Positions 39,201 to 49,329 are shown, counted from the stretch's first letter. The stretch is 64,000 nt of DNA from Geotrypetes seraphini (GCF_902459505.1 NC_047096.1:3906001-3970000), one strand, 5' to 3'. Numbers and translations are program-made. Notes: a model not told the origin generated them from the sequence alone.

Positions 39201-39227
39201 ACTGTTCTACCCAAACTGGTTAGTTAA
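27257..39227 (+). CDS. DYRK3: DYRK3, complete gene, 3 coding exons
   Basis: Dual-specificity tyrosine-regulated kinase 3 is a class II DYRK that autophosphorylates its activation-loop Tyr during translation and then acts on Ser/Thr. In mammals it dissolves stress granules and other condensates and links to mTORC1. The exons join in phase to 572 residues (human long form 588). Residues 1-52 are an N-terminal segment; the DYRK-homology and NAPA region ([13 protein letters not shown], about 153-164) precedes the kinase (about 195-507) with GKGSFG (202-207), the catalytic Lys 224, HCDLKPEN with Asp 321, DFG 341-343 and YTY with Tyr 355; RSRRGK and SKDW lie in the CMGC insert. The C-terminus is [13 protein letters not shown]. 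The N-terminus MMLLTRKP resembles DYRK2 (MLTRKP), but [15 protein letters not shown] and the synteny with EIF2D fix it as DYRK3. Confidence 0.94.
27330..28620 (+). repeat. C-rich minisatellite, about 110-125-bp unit, 11-12 copies, DYRK3 intron 1
   Basis: The unit contains CCCCAGGGCAAGATTCGACT, CCCCCACCCCCAG, CAACAACAACCACACCCTGC, and CAATATCCAACCCCCATTCT. The anchor GGCAAGATT recurs near 27430, 27542, 27662, 27772, 27886, 28001, 28233, 28359 and 28481. The plus strand has almost no G; the minus strand has dozens of G runs of 4 or more. It begins about 30 bases after the exon 1 donor. Open frames through it are products of stop-poor composition, not genes. Confidence 0.92.
28621..29625. other. 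DYRK3 intron 1, nothing recognised
   Basis: Mixed sequence with a T/G homopolymer block near 28905-28930. No exon or clear repeat. Confidence 0.35.
29627..30112 (-). mobile_element. CR1-like LINE 3' end (minus)
   Basis: Starts with AAGAACATAAGAACATAAGA (tail copies), then GCTCCCGCGGCGGCCCATCA, and an antisense RT C-terminus reading [20 protein letters not shown] and [20 protein letters not shown]. 5'-truncated; the frame is open over 127 codons, so it is young. DYRK3 intron 1. Confidence 0.85.
30113..31440. other. DYRK3 intron 1, AT-rich, unclassified
   Basis: AT-rich sequence that may contain old antisense L2-like text (30300-31020). No coding exon is seen before exon 2. Confidence 0.35.
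31482..31594 (+). CDS. DYRK3: DYRK3 exon 2
   Basis: Residues 15-52, (V)[17 protein letters not shown] to LLGKCA, matching human RLGDGVYDTFMMIDETKC. Acceptor GTTTACAG, donor GTAAGT, ending in phase 0. Confidence 0.9.
31595..32392 (+). other. DYRK3 intron 2, 5' part, nothing recognised
   Basis: No repeat or exon recognised up to the SINE at 32393. Confidence 0.35.
32393..32636 (+). repeat. tRNA-derived SINE, full length
   Basis: GAGTGTGGCGCAGTGGTTAA A-box, GGGTTCAAATCC B-box, CTTGTGACCCTGGACAAGTC, TGTGAGCCCACAAGACATAA and the tail GAATGAATAAATAAAGAAA. DYRK3 intron 2. Confidence 0.88.
32900..33112 (+). mobile_element. CR1-like LINE RT fragment
   Basis: CAAGCCAGAAAGATGCTTGG and GGGAGGAGTGAGTGATAATA to GTCCAGAGGGCAGCTGCTAA follow the CR1 RT thumb region (ARKMLG, then VQRAAAKM). 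Confidence 0.55.
33115..33470 (-). mobile_element. L2-like LINE 3' end (minus)
   Basis: AGAGCTCGATTCGGTTCACA and GGAAGTCCATTCCACATCTC are antisense L2-like 3' terminal RT and UTR text. Confidence 0.5.
33481..34382. mobile_element. Non-autonomous DNA transposon, about 0.9 kb, CTCATTTTCAAA ends
   Basis: The left end is GGGGGCTCATTTTCAAAAAA with AGACGTCCAAAAC; the right end is GATGTCCAGTGGTTTTGAAA. The same terminal motif bounds a tiny element at 39955. The interior is non-coding and carries GTCCA/TGGAC motifs. Confidence 0.55.
34690..35170 (+). mobile_element. L2-like LINE RT C-terminus and 3' end
   Basis: TTGCACCAGCTCCAACTAAT (LHQLQLIQN), CAGAATGCTGCAGCATGACT, and later ACACTCTGGAACTCACTCCC ([10 protein letters not shown]) follow the L2 C-terminal pattern. 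DYRK3 intron 2. Confidence 0.65.
35345..36085. repeat. Unclassified dispersed repeat shared with 62160-62445
   Basis: GGAGGGAGTGGGCATCCCTC and CAGGAGGGAGTG-type text at the left and GAGAATCCGGCCCTGA at the right recur at 62193 and 62430 (GAGAATCCGGCTCTGA). Probably a non-autonomous DNA transposon. Confidence 0.45.
36086..36950 (+). other. DYRK3 intron 2 stretch, nothing recognised
   Basis: No exon. A short GCGCTGCGTCTGTCTAGTAG motif at 36859 is LINE/SINE tail text. Confidence 0.3.
36955..37175 (-). mobile_element. CR1-like LINE 3' end, another subfamily (minus)
   Basis: AACATAGGAACATAGAGTGT tail, CGGCCCAACAAGTCTGCCCA, and GATGAAGAAGTACTTCCTGG (antisense KKYF region). Confidence 0.65.
37665..39227 (+). 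CDS. DYRK3: DYRK3 exon 3, kinase domain and stop
   Basis: 520 codons plus TAA, starting [12 protein letters not shown] after the acceptor CTATACAG. It contains the whole kinase domain in one exon, as in mammalian DYRK3. All catalytic motifs are intact. The open frame extends 21 bases upstream into the intron (from an ATG at 37644), but that ATG is not needed because the AG acceptor and phase fit exon 2. Confidence 0.96.
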   Translation: MNSSKLTMKEQLVVVNQSQVKLQQLFEDSGNRRTNPGLQGSEKSFPPLTKDKSMDNLSTAKSSECSNRSTRTLPLTSEQALKQCKHQLSTFELQEINSFSEIYFVGPNAKKRPGGVGGPSNGGYDDEQGGYILVPHDHLAYRYEVIKVIGKGSFGQVAKVYDHKLHQHCALKMVRNEKRFHRQAAEEIRILEHLKKQDKTGSMNIIHMVESFTFRSHICMTFELLSMNLYELIKKNKFQGFSLQLVRKFAHSILQCLEGLHKCKIIHCDLKPENILLKQQGRSGIKVIDFGSSCFEHQRVYTYIQSRFYRAPEVILGSRYGMPIDMWSFGCILGELLTGYPLFPGEDEGDQLACMMELLGMPPVKLLEQSKRAKNFISSKGYPRYCTTTTLPDGTVTLTGSRSRRGKMRGAPGSKDWVAALKGCDDPLFIDFLKECLHWEPSARMSPNQALRHPWICKHLPKPPSLDKTLAKRISNSGSFTGISSKLPPVVGLASKLRANLINDSIGSIPLRTVLPKLVS

Positions 39228-39700
39228 TATTCTCTGGGAAAATAGTTTGGTAATAAAAACTAAACGCATACTTTCAGCTTTTATTGAAAATAAAATGGAC
39301 CATGTGTATAGGACATTGAAGTGAATGACAAACATTTCAAGGGCTGTTGTAACCAGGTTGGTTTCAACTCTCATTGGGGTATATTTTCCTTATTTTTTTA
39401 ATGAGTCTGCATGTAGTTCCATTTAAATGAAGCTACCGCTGTAATATTTATCAGTTTGTAGCATTACAGAATGAGAACACTATCTCATAGGTAGCCAGAT
39501 CCTGTGGCATCTATTTCTACAAGAAAACAACACTCACACTTTCTACCTTTATTAGTTTTAATGAAATTGCAAAAGCAGCTTTGCAGAGGTTACTAAAGTG
39601 TTTGTCCCCATCAGGCTTACTGGGGAGATGAGGGTTCGTGTGTGATAGCTGGGCTGTGCCTCTGCTTTACTTAATAAATATTTTGTACAAAATGGGGCTA
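39228..39700 (+). other. DYRK3: DYRK3 3'UTR
   Basis: Repeat-free and AT-rich. Possible poly(A) signals are AATAAA at 39252-39257, 39289-39294 and 39673-39678; the last one, before ATTTTGTACAAAATGG, gives a 3'UTR of about 470 bases. Which is used cannot be told from sequence. Confidence 0.55.
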
Positions 39701-39954
39701 GCCACGAGGGTCAGATGGTTCTATTAAAGTCTATTTATACATTTGTTTTGCTAATACCATGATGCTTTGAATTGGACGTAGGCGTTTCAGTTTGAGATAA
39801 GGAGCTACTTTTGTTCTAGAAACCTGAAGGCCTGAAATCATTTCCAGCAGTCAGAAATCAGGTAGAGAAAGTCACTCGGCTCTTCTAAAAGCAAATAGGA
39901 GACAGTTGTCTTAACGGGCGCAAAAAATTAGGCTTCAAAAAATATGAGCACCAA

Positions 39955-40034
39955 GGGGCTCATTTTCAAAGCTCTTAGACGTGCCATAGCAACCTAAGGT
40001 ACTTTGTGTGTCTAGTGCTTTGAAAATGAGCCTC
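39955..40034. mobile_element. Tiny MITE, 80 bp, GGGGCTCATTTTCAAAGC ends
   Basis: A near-perfect palindrome with terminal GGGGCTCATTTTCAAAGC / GCTTTGAAAATGAGCCTC; same ends as the 0.9-kb element at 33481. Confidence 0.65.
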
Positions 40035-40239
40035 TAAGTTGGTATTCTATGAAGGCAAACTTGTGCACTCACCTACGCCATGCTGCGCGCACAGCTGACA
40101 GTATTGCTTGGTGACACACCCATAGCCTCTCGTCTGTGAACGCCCCCTTTGCAGTTATGCGCTAGCACCTTGGCGCACTGATGTGCATGGAAGTTAAGTG
40201 CCGACTTGGTGCCTTAATGTGGCATTATACTTTGATTCT

Positions 40240-40915
40240 TAACCTTTTGGTGCCTCCAATCATGGTTTGCCAGTTCTCGCGTTGCAAGCTGCAAAAGGTT
40301 TAAGAAACTAATGTGCAAGGTTTCTAGGATATGAAATCCTCAGGGACATGAAACTAATCTTGGAGGACCACAAACCGGTCAAGTTTTCAGATTTCTCTAT
40401 CCAACGTACATGAAATTTTTATACAGCACACTTCCATTGGATGGAGTGGAAGTGTAGGCCGGGACTCGGATCCTGCTTCTTCCACTGATGTTCCTTATGA
40501 CCTCGTGCACCTTGTGTGTACCTCTGGTGGATGTATTGTTTGTATATTAGTTGATATTGTTTTTAATGTAATTTTAGACTTTTATACATTGTTTTGAGTG
40601 GGCTTTTATTAGGCCTGAGATATTGTGGTTTATAAACAAATGAAATGAAGTTTTTTGTTCTGTATTACCTAAGCTTTCAAAATTAGATTGTAAACCCTCT
40701 CTAGGGCAGGGACCTACCCTACTGTACCTGAATTGTAAGCATCTTCGGTACAGATTTTCACAGGCAAGTAATTAAATTCACATGTCTTATGAAAAGCAGA
40801 CTGGTTTGCTTGAAGTTCAGATTCACCTGTTTGTGCCAAAAATATTACAACTGTTTAAAATGACAGTCATGGAGCAAAACCAAATAAATGTACACAGTTG
40901 CGTTTTTATGGGGGA
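40240..40915. other. Downstream of DYRK3, unclassified
   Basis: AT-rich sequence with weak L2-like 3' text (TGTAAACCCTCTCTAGGGC at 40690). No gene. Confidence 0.3.
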
Positions 40916-40917
40916 TG

Positions 40918-41090
40918 AGCGTGTGGCATAGTGGCTAGATCTGAGGTGGGTTCAAACCCCACACTGCTCCCTGTGACCCTGGGCAAGCCCCAGGTACGTT
41001 AGATAGATTGTGAGCCCACCAGGACAGATTGGGAAAATGCTTGAAGCACCTGTATGTAAACTGCTTTGAGTGTGGGTGTATAACTACAAA
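40918..41090 (+). repeat. tRNA-derived SINE, partly deleted
   Basis: GAGCGTGTGGCATAGTGGCT head, GGGTTCAAACCCCACACTGC, CTGTGACCCTGGGCAAGCCC and GTGAGCCCACCAGGACAGAT. Confidence 0.8.
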
Positions 41091-42300
41091 AAAGTGATAT
41101 TCAGGTCCCAACCCCTTTCCCTTTCTTTTTCCCCCTTATTTAAATGAGGCGTTAGAATTACTTTTCAAGTTTTGACAGCTCTTGGCCAACAGCTCCCATT
41201 CTAGTTTAATAGGAAGGTCAGTCTTGAACCAGGGGGTTTATGCGCCTTTATCCTTGGGCTCTGTTTATGTTTTAGTAACATTTGATATACTGCTTAAGCA
41301 TATTACAGATCTAAGCAGGACTTCCCTATCTGTCCCGAAGGCTCACAATCTAGCTAAAGTGTGTAAACAATTAAGATAAAGAAAAAAAAAAGATATAACA
41401 AAATTCCAAGAATGGTGAAGGGAAAAAGAAACAATATTAAATCACAATAAAAGATAAATAGAATGGGAAGCAGAATGTAATGAAAAATAAAAGTTCAGTC
41501 TGGCTCATGTATAAAGAGCCTCATTTGCATTTTTCTGCTCCACCTCCTCTCTCCCTGGGCTGTCCCTTATTCCTCAGTTATTCTCTCTACACGCAAGGTG
41601 GTAGGAGCCTGTGTTCTGCTCATGTGTATTTCTTTTTAGGGTTTTTATCATTCAGTCGAGAGGCTTTTTAGTGCTGCAGAGGCTCCCGGTCTGAGGACTT
41701 TTCTGGCTGCGAGAGAACACAGACTTTCGGGTCAGAAGTCTGTAGTCAATGGGCCGCCTGCACTGCTGGTCTCTCTGCTCTAATGGTTCAAGAGCTCGGG
41801 GACTGGTCCCCTTGAGAGCAAGTTTTACCTCGGGTTCTGTCCACAGTGGGTTTGAGCGCAGGCTGAACAGCTCCGTGGTGGTTTCCAGGCTAGGGGCTAA
41901 CTGCTTTACTGAAGTCTCAGCCCCACCGGAGGGACTGAGATACAGTCCGAAGAAGCAAGCAGTCCAGTTTCCAGATGGCTGTAGTGTCATCCTAGGCAGC
42001 ATCCAGCTCAAGCATGGTACAGTGAGTATAGGACTGACAGCCCACAAAACAAAATCGCAGGGGGGGGGGGAGGGAGGAATCTCCAAAAGTAGGTTTTTTT
42101 TAGGGTTCTTGGTCAGGTACCAGGATTACCCACTCCTAAAATCACTGTTTTTTGACACCCAGTGTAGCTCCCATGGGCCATTTTTAGCGCCAAAATAGCT
42201 GCTGTGGCAGCTATCTTGGATTTCCTGATTTCTTTTTTTTTTTTTTTTTTTTTAATAAAAGCCTCTCTCTCTCAAAACACCTTGATTTTGCTGAAATTCA
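41091..42300. other. Unclassified stretch, partly antisense SINE/LINE
   Basis: TCCCGAAGGCTCACAATCTA at 41332 is antisense repeat tail text. The rest (41480-42300), with a T run at 42232, may be leader sequence of the element remnant that follows. Confidence 0.3.
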
Positions 42301-43030
42301 GGTTAGATGAACTCTCAGGCCAGGATACTCTGGATTCATGCTAGCCACAGACCATCCGTGTTCCACATGCAGTACACCACGTGCAGCACGGGCTTGCACC
42401 CCCCTTCCCCCCCCATTAGTTCCTCTGCTGGTTTGGGTTCCCAGTTCCCAGTCAGTCCAGGTCATAAATCCTAGTCAGAGCTGGGAGATGCCAACTGCAG
42501 CCCTGGTGAAGAATAGCTGTACCATTACCAGGAAAACACAGGAGCGCCCTGGTCAGAGGTTTGCTCCTAAATTTATCAGCATGATGTACAAAGCCTACTT
42601 GAATTTACAGCAGCCGCGCTAACCCTTATGAGGGTTCTTGGCAGCTGTAGTGCCAGGGTTTTCTCCCACTCACTGCAGCAAAACCATGCTTCAGTGACGG
42701 GGTCCAGTCTGATGAAGACTGGGAGGAAGAAAATTTGGTTTGCATGCTGTTACTCTCCCAGTCTGGATCCTCATTAGCTGGCAATTCGGATTCATGCTTG
42801 GAGTTATCAGAGGCTGACCAGGTAGTGGCCCTGAATCTAGGAGAGGACTTAGCAGTGCATAGTCTTTTTAAGCCTTCAGTGCTATTAGTGGTAATTGCTG
42901 AGTCTCTTTCAGAATTAAAGATAGAGTAGCTCCAGTCTCACTTAAGAGCAACACAAAAACTCAGACTAGGTGCTTTCCTTTGCATCCAAACACCATTAGG
43001 ATGCTAATGGACCATTGGTATACTCCAGAG

Positions 43031-43194
43031 CAGGGGTAGGGAAATCCGGTCCTTGAGAGCTGTATTCCAGTCGGGTTTTCAGGATTTCCCCAACGAATAT
43101 GCATTGAAAGCAGTGCATGCAAACAGATTAATTGGGGAAATCCTGAAAACCCGACTGGAATACGGCTCTCGAGGACCAGAGTTCCCTACCCCTG
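43031..43194. mobile_element. hAT-type MITE, 164 bp, exact 8-bp TSD
   Basis: Ends CAGGGGTAGGGAAATCCGGT / TTCCCTACCCCTG. CTCCAGAG is duplicated exactly at 43023-43030 and 43195-43202. The interior shares TCGGGTTTTCAGGATTTCCC with the 4138 family. Confidence 0.9.
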
Positions 43195-43802
43195 CTCCAG
43201 AGGGTCACCACTGGGTAGCAAAGGCTATAGCAAAAACTGTATCCCATGGACGCTGAATTCCAACAGCTTTTTATCTTGCATAAGGTGGACTCACTGGTAG
43301 CAGATTTCCAAGTGTACCCCCCCCCCCCCATCGAAGGGGGTGTCACGTTAAATGATCCGCAAGATCGTAGACTGGATTTTGTCCATAGGAGACAATTTGA
43401 AGTTGGAAGCATTGGGATTAAAGATTTAGTTTAGATTGAAGGCGGCGGCAGCAGCGTCCTACAGCACACGGGTGTACCACTCAAAGTTATGTTGAACCCC
43501 AGCAGGGAAAAATGATGCAGATGCTCAGTTTCTGATGGAGGGGGTGGATTATGTTGCAGATGCACTGTATGATCTGTTCAGAGTACTCAGCAAGGACTCT
43601 GCATACGCCATCTCCACCCACAAAATGCTGTGGATTGACAATGGGCGGGAGATTCTACTTCTAAAGCGACTTAGCAAATTGCCTTTCAAAGTTCAGTTGC
43701 TCTTTGGTAAAGGGCTGAACAATTTGATGGCTAATGTGCAGGATCGCAAACCTAAGTCTCTACCAGATAGCAGCCCAAAGGCCCTTAGGGAGTCTACTAG
43801 AG

Positions 43803-44249
43803 CAGTGTTTTTCAACCTTTTTACACCTATGGACCGGCAGAAATAAAAGAATTGTTCTGTGGACCAGCAGTTGAAGAACACTGGGCTAAGTCATGGGCCA
43901 GACCCCGCCCATCTCTATCTAATCTCCACCCCAGACCCCGCCCCCATAATAGTACTAATTGCACCTTGCACGTCCTGTGCCTCATCTGGAAGTCTTCCCT
44001 CTGACGTTGCAATGTCAGAGAGAAGGCTTCCGGTTCAGGTGCAGGATGCCCGTAGGAGCCACTGCTCATGGCTTTGTGCACTGAATCAGGAAGAGGGAGC
44101 TGGCTCGAAGATAATGCCGCATCGATCGCACCATGGACCGGCGGTTGAAGAACACTGTTTTGGGCCTGATGCACGTGCTGGTCCTGTGGACCGGCAGGAA
44201 ATTTCTGTGGATCGGCACCGGTCCATGGACCGGTGGTTGAAGAACACTG
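43803..44249. mobile_element. hAT-type element, 447 bp, exact 8-bp TSD
   Basis: Ends CAGTGTTTTTCAACCTTTTT / GGTTGAAGAACACTG. TACTAGAG is duplicated exactly at 43795-43802 and 44250-44257. GGACCGGC motifs recur inside. Non-coding. Confidence 0.92.
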
Positions 44250-44499
44250 TACTAGAGGTAATTTTCATGGCTCTAGATGTTTTCATCAGTACTCAGCGGG
44301 TTCTTCGACCCAGAGATCCTTCCAGAGCCTGAGGCAGAGATTTGGGGGAGCTGAATGTCCCCAGTCTGCTGGAGCAGGGTCACAGATGCCCCCAAAAAGT
44401 AGGTATGACACCAAGCAGCTGTAACCCCCAGGATAGGAGGGAGATTAACAACTTATTGGGAGGAATAGGCAAAAGTCACCACAGACCACTGGGGTGCAG

Positions 44500-45190
44500 G
44501 GTAAATCCAGTCCTTGTTTGTTAAACCTCTGAAAACTTTTCCAGCTTGCCGAAAGTTTGATTGGTAAAAAAATTCTGGGAAGAGAACTTGGGTTTAATGA
44601 GTTCCTGTCAGTAAACTTTGTAGCAAAATAGTCAACTGTCTGACTTTTCAGATCAAAGGTATTAGCAGTTTTTTCCCTAACTGTGGAGGCAGATGTTAAG
44701 CAGTGAAAGCTGAGTGCCAGGAAAGAGAGAAAGCTGGCTAACATTCTGCTGTTTCTTGACTATGACCTGTGACCCAGTCAGGAATGTCCTTGTCCGATCT
44801 TGCCAGACTCTAGGATAGAGAGTTGGACGGGAGTCCTAAGCTATCATCCACATTTGTCTAATTTTGTTCTGCTTTTATGGAAAAGCTGGTTACTGCAGCA
44901 ACGTTCTCAAGACGAGGAACACACAGATAATGTGCAAAATCCAGGCCTAAGATCTAGCTAGAACAAGGCATCAGGGTAGGAGATTGCAAGAGTAAGTAAA
45001 GGAAATATTTCTTCATCTAAAGGATGTTGGATACATACAATAGCCTCCTAAGGGCGATGATGGACAAGCCGGCATCAAACTGCCAAGGAGCCTGCCACAG
45101 CCCATAGGACAAGGTAGCATCTACCAGGCTTCTAACATTACTCTATTAAGACGGAATATGCACAAGTCTGAGCATAAAACGGAGAAAAAT
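44500..45190. other. Unclassified stretch
   Basis: No gene or clear repeat recognised. Confidence 0.3.
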
Positions 45191-45194
45191 GAAG

Positions 45195-45440
45195 GCCGAT
45201 AAAGACCATGTGACCTATCTAGCTGCCCATCCATGCCATCTCCTCTCCCTTAAAAATCCAACATACTTGTCCCAAGCTTTTGTCTCCACCACCTCCACTA
45301 GGAGGCCATTCCAAGCATTCACCACCCTTTTTGTTAAAAAAAGTATTTTCTGAGGTCACCTTCATCCTGTACCCCCTCATTCCAGAGCTTCTGCTACAGC
45401 GGTTCACACACCTCTCACAAATGAAGTTCCCTGATATCCC
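45195..45440 (-). mobile_element. CR1-like LINE 3' end (minus)
   Basis: CATGTGACCTATCTAGCTGC, CCAAGCATTCACCACCCTTT and TATTTTCTGAGGTCACCTTC are the antisense 3'UTR and RT end of a third CR1-like subfamily. Confidence 0.6.
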
Positions 45441-45589
45441 TGGCAGAGTTGAGCCGCTGTCTCCAAAGCAGAAAGAAATGTTGCTTTTATTATCTTTTTT
45501 TCTAGTAGCGCTATAGAAATGATGGTAAACGAGATTAAATATTATAATGCGACTTCACCTTGAGTATTGTGTTCAGTTCTGGTCTCCTT

Positions 45590-46060
45590 ACCTCAAAAAC
45601 TCTGGTTCCTGATTATCTTAGCTCTCTAACAATTCCCTATTCTCCAGCACGTGTATTAAGATCGATACAGGACAATAGGCTTGTTCTCCTAACATTAAAT
45701 AGAACAAAATGGGAATCGACTTGCTCCAAGGCTTTCTTCGATTTAGCACCCAGACTTTGGAATGACCTTCCCAAAAAATATCAGGGCGGAGACAAATATA
45801 AAAGCTTTCAAAACGCTTTTCAAAACACATTTCTTTCAACTAGCTTTACAGGCAGATCACATCTATTGAAGATGTCAACGGATTTTCCTTAAAAATTCAC
45901 ACTGTAATTTAAGTTTGAGTTATGTAATTTGTTTGTCCTCTATGTGCTTTTCTATTTCAAATGGTGGTTTTTTTTAAATTTTAATTTACATATTTGGTGT
46001 TTATATAAACCGCTGAGAACTATGTTAAGATTTGTCGGTATATCAAATTTTGATAAACTT
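45590..46060 (+). mobile_element. L2-like LINE 3' end
   Basis: The frame reads VPDYLSSLTIPYSPARVLRS and FFDLAPRLWNDLPKKYQGG, the L2-type C-terminus; the 3'UTR has ATAAACCGCTGAGAACTATG. Confidence 0.7.
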
Positions 46061-46077
46061 AAGAATTGGAAAAGATT

Positions 46078-46998
46078 TAAAGAAGAGCGACCAAGATGAT
46101 AAAGGGATGGAATCCTCTCGTATGAGGAAAGACTAAAATGGTTGGGGCTGTTCAGCTTGGAAAAGAGATGGCTAAGGGGGAGACAGGATTAAAGTCTATA
46201 AAATCCTGAGTGGAGTAGAACGGGTTCAAGTGGATCGAGTTACAAAGGCTAGGGGACACTCAAAGTTACAGGGAAATACTTTAAAAATCAACAGGAGGAG
46301 ATTTTTTTTCACTCGGAGAATATTTAAGTTCTGGAATTCGTTGCCAGAGGATGTGGTAAGAACGATTAATGTAGCTGGTTTTAAAAAAGGTTTTGATCAA
46401 GTTACTGGAGGAAAAGTTCATAAACTGCTGTTAAGACAGACGTGAGGGAACCTACTGCTTGCTCTGGATCGGTGGCATGGAATGCTGCTGCTATTTGGGT
46501 TTTTGCCTTGGATTGGCCTCCGTGAAGACAGGATGCTGGGCTAGATGGACCATTGGTCTGATCCAGTAAGGCTATTCTTATGTGAGCCAAGTAAAGGACA
46601 ATCAAGCCATTGTGACATCACTGATGAGTTTTGCATTGGTGGAATGAGGCTTTATGACATCACAATCTCAGCTATGGAATGCTGCTGCTATTTGGGTTTT
46701 TGCCTTGGATTGGCCTCCGTGAAGACAGGATGCTGGGCTAGATGGACCATTGGTCTGATCCAGTAAGGCTATTCTTATGTGAGCCAAGTAAAGGACAATC
46801 AAGCCATTGTGACATCACTGATGAGTTTTGCATTGGTGGAATGAGGCTTTATGACATCACAATCTCAGCTATGGAATGCTGCTGCTATTTGGGGTTTTGC
46901 CAGGTACTAGTGACCTGGATTGGCCACCGTGAGAAGGTGCTACTAGGCTTGATGGACCATTGGTCTGACCCAGTAAGACTGTTCTTATGTTCTTAAGA
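46078..46998 (+). mobile_element. CR1-like LINE with tandemly expanded 3'UTR
   Basis: RT text (AGAAGAGCGACCAAGATGAT, CTGTTCAGCTTGGAAAAGAG, TTCTGGAATTCGTTGCCAGA), then a 3'UTR in which a 197-bp unit is present twice and started a third time (see the repeat entry), ending TTGGTCTGACCCAGTAAGAC and TTCTTATGTTCTTAAG. Confidence 0.82.
46477..46985 (+). repeat. Tandem 197-bp unit in a CR1 3'UTR
   Basis: ATGGAATGCTGCTGCTATTT starts at 46477, 46674 and 46871, exactly 197 bases apart. The first two units are almost identical, so the duplication is recent. Each unit joins the LINE end to the TGACATCACTGATGAG module. Confidence 0.92.
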
Positions 46999-48050
46999 GA
47001 ATCAATTCACCCAACTGTTGCTCTAATATAGACATGGCTGAGAAACGGGACTCATTTGAAAACTGTTTAAGGCCGCAGGTGCATAGCCTTAAAACCAGGT
47101 ACATCCTGCAGGACTAGTCAGAAGTCTAGATTTCTATTTTTAACCAATCCTTTCTGCCATTGTTTGGACAGGCATCATCTAAGCTGCTGAGACAGACCTG
47201 CTCAGTTACAATCCAGGGGTTGGGCCCTCGCTAGACTCAATTCCACTTTTTGAATTACCAGTGAGTGAGAAATACTTCTGGCAATGATTTTTAGCTGCCC
47301 AACTTCCCAGACCTGTTCTAGATTTGTTTTCGGCACACCTTATGGATTATCTGTGCTTGGACGTACCAAGCTCTTTCTACTGGATCCATTTCATTCCACA
47401 ATTTAGACTAGTAATCATTGAGATTTTATGTGAAGGGTAGCACCATAAGCCATATATCTGGGTTATAAACAAATCCCAAAATATTTATTCTCAAGAGGGT
47501 TTCAACCCCCTTTTTAAAGAGAATTCGTAGCAGATTGTTAAATAACCCAGCATCTGATACTGAGGTCTGAGTGAGTAGTGATCGCTTCTTTGCTGCCTAC
47601 GCGGCCCATTTCCACTGTGCCTTAAATCTTTCTATTCATGCAATGAAGTTGAGAGGTAGGTTACTTTACAGAAATCCAGTGCAAGGTTGAGGAAAGACCT
47701 GTTTATTTCTAACTGTAAATGATTCTATAAATGTCACTTTCCGCTGCTCTAAAAAGACATGTCCAGGTTTTCTCAGGCAACTCTAGGCTTAAGAGTACCC
47801 AAGCCCAAGCCATGGGCCTGACTGGTTTGCAGTGGTGAGACCAGCCCCACTAATACTTTCAGCTAGCAAAGAGGAAAGGGGTGGGGTTGTTGCATCCTGT
47901 ATTTGCCACCTGGAGCAGTTAAGCTGCTTTGCTCTAAGATGGGAAGCCCTGAATTGTTGGCCAGAGTGATTGTGACTCTCGCCAGTCCCACGGTGGGTAG
48001 GAGCTATGATTTTGCACTGCATTGTTTTAGTAGTTGGCTTGGGTAGTTTC
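46999..48050. other. Unclassified stretch
   Basis: About 1 kb with no gene, no LINE text and no palindrome that I recognise. Confidence 0.3.
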
Positions 48051-48054
48051 AAGA

Positions 48055-48430
48055 AAGGGTGCCTGAAGTTGGATGCGCGCTAAGTGTGACTTCTATAATG
48101 GTCGCCATTATAGAATCCTAGTATGAGTCCACATGTACAGACACAAGCACTTTTGCTATGTCAAAGGCTCACTTTAGGCAGTTAGGTGCCTAAATCTGGT
48201 ATTCTAGAAGTTGTGTGTCTAACTGCTAGCCACGCCCCTGATCCAACATGCTCCTCCCATGGCCACACCCCTTGAAGATGCTGCGTGCATGCCAATTATG
48301 GAGAGTTGTAGCTGCAACTGCTAATTGGTGCCAAGCATCGCCAATGAATTAAATGCGCTATTGACCTTATTCTGTAAGCGCTAAGGGTAAAGTTGGGCAC
48401 ACAAGTTTACAGAATCGGGAGTGGGGGGAG
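48055..48430. mobile_element. Probable DNA-transposon remnant
   Basis: It has an internal palindrome (TTCTATAATGG / CCATTATAGAA at 48091-48115) and GTGCCTAAATCTGGTATTCT plus TTACAGAATCGGGA ends, similar in style to 40030-40240. Confidence 0.4.
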
Positions 48431-48877
48431 GGATTTTCATGATTTCACTTATTTCGCCTAATAGTTGCTGTGCAAATGTTACTGCTGCTAGCAAGTGTGG
48501 TTGTCTTATTGTTGCCTTGGCCCGTACAACAGGGCCACAAGGGGCCACAGCCACCTAGATTAGTAACTGTTGTGCTTTTGAGTCTCCACTGAACCTTCTT
48601 TCCTTACAAAAGCATCAAAGGGGACAGAAGTGAGAGAGAATTTGAATAGGGCTTTTAGAACGGCAACAGATTTCTGAGCTTGTGCTGTTTAAAACCTAGA
48701 ACAAAAAGAATTTATGCATTTTGATCATTGAACTTGTGCCTTTGAAGGGGGTGTTATTTTTTGCTGCACTCGGGGCCATGTGGTCGAATTAGCATGAGCT
48801 TGCAGCTCAGGAACAAACTGCAGCAGCCCAGGGGTCACAGACAGGAAAAAAAAGACAAAAAAAAATACCATTCCATT

Positions 48878-49110
48878 TAGGGTTACCAGATTTGTTCAAG
48901 AAAAAAAAAAAAAAAGAGGACAGATGGCCCCACCCCCACCCAAACCTCATCTCTTCTCCTCTCCTCCCTGAGGCTGGAAGGCCTCCGGCTCGGGGAGGGG
49001 AAGTGATGATGTCACACAAACTGCCAGGTTGTGAAAAATCTGTCCAGACAGCTGGACAGTCCTCTAAAAAAAGAACCTGTCCGGATTTTCCTGGACATCT
49101 GGTAACCCTA
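48878..49110. mobile_element. hAT-type element, 233 bp, exact 8-bp TSD
   Basis: Ends TAGGGTTACCAGATTTGT / CATCTGGTAACCCTA, with ATTCCATT duplicated exactly at 48870-48877 and 49111-49118. GTCCGGATTTTCCTGGAC lies near the right end. Non-coding. Confidence 0.9.
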
Positions 49111-49329
49111 ATTCCATTTCTTCCCATGTTTGTCATCTGCTGAAAGAACATTAACCTCTCCGAAGGAGTCAATTCATGGGTGAGCCCTGACGGAGACCTC
49201 GGCCCCCTCTGCATCGCTCAAGCTGGTTGTTGTAGAATATTTTCTACATAATTAATATTTTTTTAGCCCACCAAAATTCCAAAGATTAGCTTTTGGCAGC
49301 AAAGCAAATATATTTACAAATCTCCTAAA

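Larger units (their letters stand above)
42300..44470 (+). mobile_element. Possible gag-like retroelement remnant (DIRS/LTR kin), broken
   Basis: Scattered coding-like text on the plus strand suggests a gag-like region of a DIRS-type or LTR-related retroelement. The assignment is tentative. It is clearly an old, broken copy, and it is interrupted by two hAT elements (43031-43194 and 43803-44249). Confidence 0.3.

Noticed and set aside
48892-49143. An 83-codon lysine-rich frame
   Set aside because: It starts in the A run of a hAT element and has no similarity.
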